Part shown: positions 62,146 to 64,000 of the stretch, piece by piece | Numbering within the stretch: position 1 is the first letter of the stretch | How the letters are laid out: each line of letters begins with the position of its first letter | NCBI GenBank assembly: GCA_903859815.1 | Contig: CAIOOA010000299.1 | Coordinates: forward strand, 20,360-84,359 | DNA length: 64,000 nucleotides | Reading direction: 5' to 3' | Origin: an uncultured Methylococcaceae bacterium | GTDB taxonomy: Bacteria > Pseudomonadota > Gammaproteobacteria > Methylococcales > Methylococcaceae | The notes under the pieces: generated by a model | Told to the model about the DNA's origin: nothing | The model's input: only the letters and a program-made list of their open reading frames with translations | Databases searched by the model: none | Position numbers and translations under genes: made by a program

Positions 62146-62556
62146 TTATTTTTTGGTGCAGATTTCCTCGGCCTGTCCCTGCTTAATCATCAAGGACATT
62201 GGGAATTCGTTTTGTTCGACAAATTTCTTTGCCTCTTGCTTGGTCAAATGCTTTGACTCTTCTTTGGCGATGCAATTGCACAGGGTGATGAGGGCTTCGT
62301 CAGCCGATCCTGCATTGCCGCTGGTTGGGTGTTCTTTCTTGCGAAGCGCAAGCTCTTGGTTGATGCACATGTCGGCGGATTTTTTCTCAAACGCCCGATG
62401 ATCCAAGCTATCCGCATAAGGATGTGGAGCAGGAGTGGAAGACGTGCTGCTGGTCTGCTTGCCGGGGGTTTTTTCCGAGGTATCGCTCCCGCAACCAACA
62501 ATGCTGAGAGATAGAGCGCAAAGCAGTGGAATATAAACAAATTTAGTGACTTTCAT
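62146..62556 (-). CDS. Lipoprotein with conserved Cys motif (tandem paralogue 1)
   Basis: A 136-residue protein from ATG 62556, with GAGGATCTC before it. The lipobox is LSIVGCGSD, attached at Cys22. The mature domain begins HPYADSLDHRAFEKKSADMC and shares with its neighbour the pattern C-x3-EL-x-LRKKE ... SGN-x-G-x2-DE-x-L ... C-x-CIA-x-EESK-x-LTK ... PMSLMIKxGQAEEICxKK. Four Cys are conserved, enough for two disulphides. Function is unknown; the pair arose by duplication. Confidence 0.7.
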   Translation of the reverse strand: MKVTKFVYIPLLCALSLSIVGCGSDTSEKTPGKQTSSTSSTPAPHPYADSLDHRAFEKKSADMCINQELALRKKEHPTSGNAGSADEALITLCNCIAKEESKHLTKQEAKKFVEQNEFPMSLMIKQGQAEEICTKK

Positions 62557-62566
62557 GAGATCCTCG

Positions 62567-62932
62567 TTATTTTTTGGCACAAATTTCTTCAGCTTGACCC
62601 GCTTTAATCATTAACGACATGGGGTATTTGCCTTCGCGTACAAATTTCCTCACCTCGTCCTTGGTCAGGGTTTTGGACTCTTCCTGAGCAATGCAATCAC
62701 ACATTTTTTGCAAAGATTCGTCAACATAGCCGGGATTGCCGCTATTCCTATTTTCTTTTTTTCTCAAGTTGAGTTCCTTCTTGACACACACTTCGGAATA
62801 TTTGTGTTCAAATGCGTGATGATCCTCTGGGCTGACGACATGCGCAAAGCCTGTAGGCGAAAATAAACTGGCAGTTGCCGCCACTGTCATAGCCAAGTAT
62901 AGGTTTCTCAATGTTTTATTGGTTTTAGCCAT
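62567..62932 (-). CDS. Exported protein with conserved Cys motif (tandem paralogue 2)
   Basis: A 121-residue protein from ATG 62932. It has a signal peptide (NLYLAMTVAATASLFSPTGF, cleaved near FAHV) and no lipobox, unlike its neighbour. The mature domain VVSPEDHHAFEHKYSEVC is followed by the same C-terminal motif, with matching Cys spacing and the ending GQAEEICAKK. It lies ten bases upstream of the lipoprotein gene, so both are in one operon. Longer frames from 63049 or 62956 lack family support. Confidence 0.7.
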   Translation of the reverse strand: MAKTNKTLRNLYLAMTVAATASLFSPTGFAHVVSPEDHHAFEHKYSEVCVKKELNLRKKENRNSGNPGYVDESLQKMCDCIAQEESKTLTKDEVRKFVREGKYPMSLMIKAGQAEEICAKK

Positions 62933-63150
62933 GGTTGTGCAAGGGGTCTTTTGCATAAATCTGATTTGTCTCTCTTCAGGTTCCAAAGTTGAATGGTTTA
63001 GCCAGCGCAGGGGTTGCCGGAAGGATTCGGCCACTCGACATGAAGACATGTCGGACGCTTAAATTGTGTGTTTTTTCGTAAACTCGTTTGCGATGTGGTT
63101 CAAATGACAGGAAAATAATAACATTCTTAACCCATCATTGAATATAGTAT

Positions 63151-64000
<850 letters not shown>

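Overview
The window reads as the chromosome of a moderate-GC gammaproteobacterium. The main evidence is the order gyrA - serC - serA - pheA - hisC - tyrA - aroA - cmk - rpsA - ihfB - lapB, the housekeeping string of Pseudomonas- and Methylococcus-like gammaproteobacteria. A PEP-CTERM protein, a phasin with a PHA depolymerase, a [4Fe-4S] photolyase of the PhrB type and many REP-like palindromes fit an environmental strain. Methylococcales or a neighbouring order is my guess, from gene order and style only.

Layout. 0-9.5 kb: the start of an NB-ARC-like NTPase cut by the window edge, cysS, a PA0069-type radical SAM gene, a Nudix gene, a frameshifted PEP-CTERM gene, an Rpn-type nuclease with a repeat-built tail behind gltX, a methyltransferase, a YceI protein and a retropepsin-like protease. 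9.5-12.1 kb: gyrA. 12.1-17.9 kb: an AT-rich accessory island of small toxin-antitoxin-like modules (DUF1902/HicA, truncated HicB, DUF2442, an orphan HigA, HigBA, a PIN pair), Rpn relics, and one 483-residue protein that joins a type I restriction specificity (HsdS)-like segment to a putative HEPN ribonuclease. The island separates gyrA from serC, which are neighbours in many relatives. 17.9-29.5 kb: aromatic amino acid, serine and histidine biosynthesis, then cmk, rpsA, ihfB and lapB, all on the plus strand. 29.5-37.3 kb: a lipoprotein, glutathione peroxidase, recD, a sterol-desaturase-family protein, a CinA-like protein and a PLP amino-acid decarboxylase.

37.3-40.5 kb is another accessory zone. 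It holds REP/MITE-like inverted repeats, a 360-bp AT-rich tract with a 20-bp period, a fibronectin III protein, small membrane and Cys-rich proteins, and what looks like a toxin-tip remnant with its immunity gene. 40.5-47 kb: PhrB photolyase with DUF2256, initiator tRNA-Met, two overlapping esterase genes, pstB-phoU, dtd and a rhodanese. 47.0-48.35 kb: a prophage remnant with a zincin (HELMH) protein. 48.36-54.7 kb: a tetR - MFP - RND - OMF efflux operon on the minus strand. 54.8-59.6 kb: PHA depolymerase, phasin, membrane proteins and a methyltransferase. 59.6-61.9 kb: a 783-residue DUF4062 - PAS-like - methyltransferase fusion. The window ends with tRNA-Ser(CGA), two tandem secreted Cys-motif paralogues, a NudJ-like hydrolase and the start of mnmA.

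The best candidates for undescribed biology are the HsdS-HEPN fusion (14026-15477), the DUF4062-methyltransferase fusion (59573-61924), the toxin-tip/immunity remnant (39933-40519), the zincin prophage remnant, and the repeat families, one of which sits in frame inside the efflux outer-membrane gene. All domain names come from reading the sequence by eye; no database search was possible.
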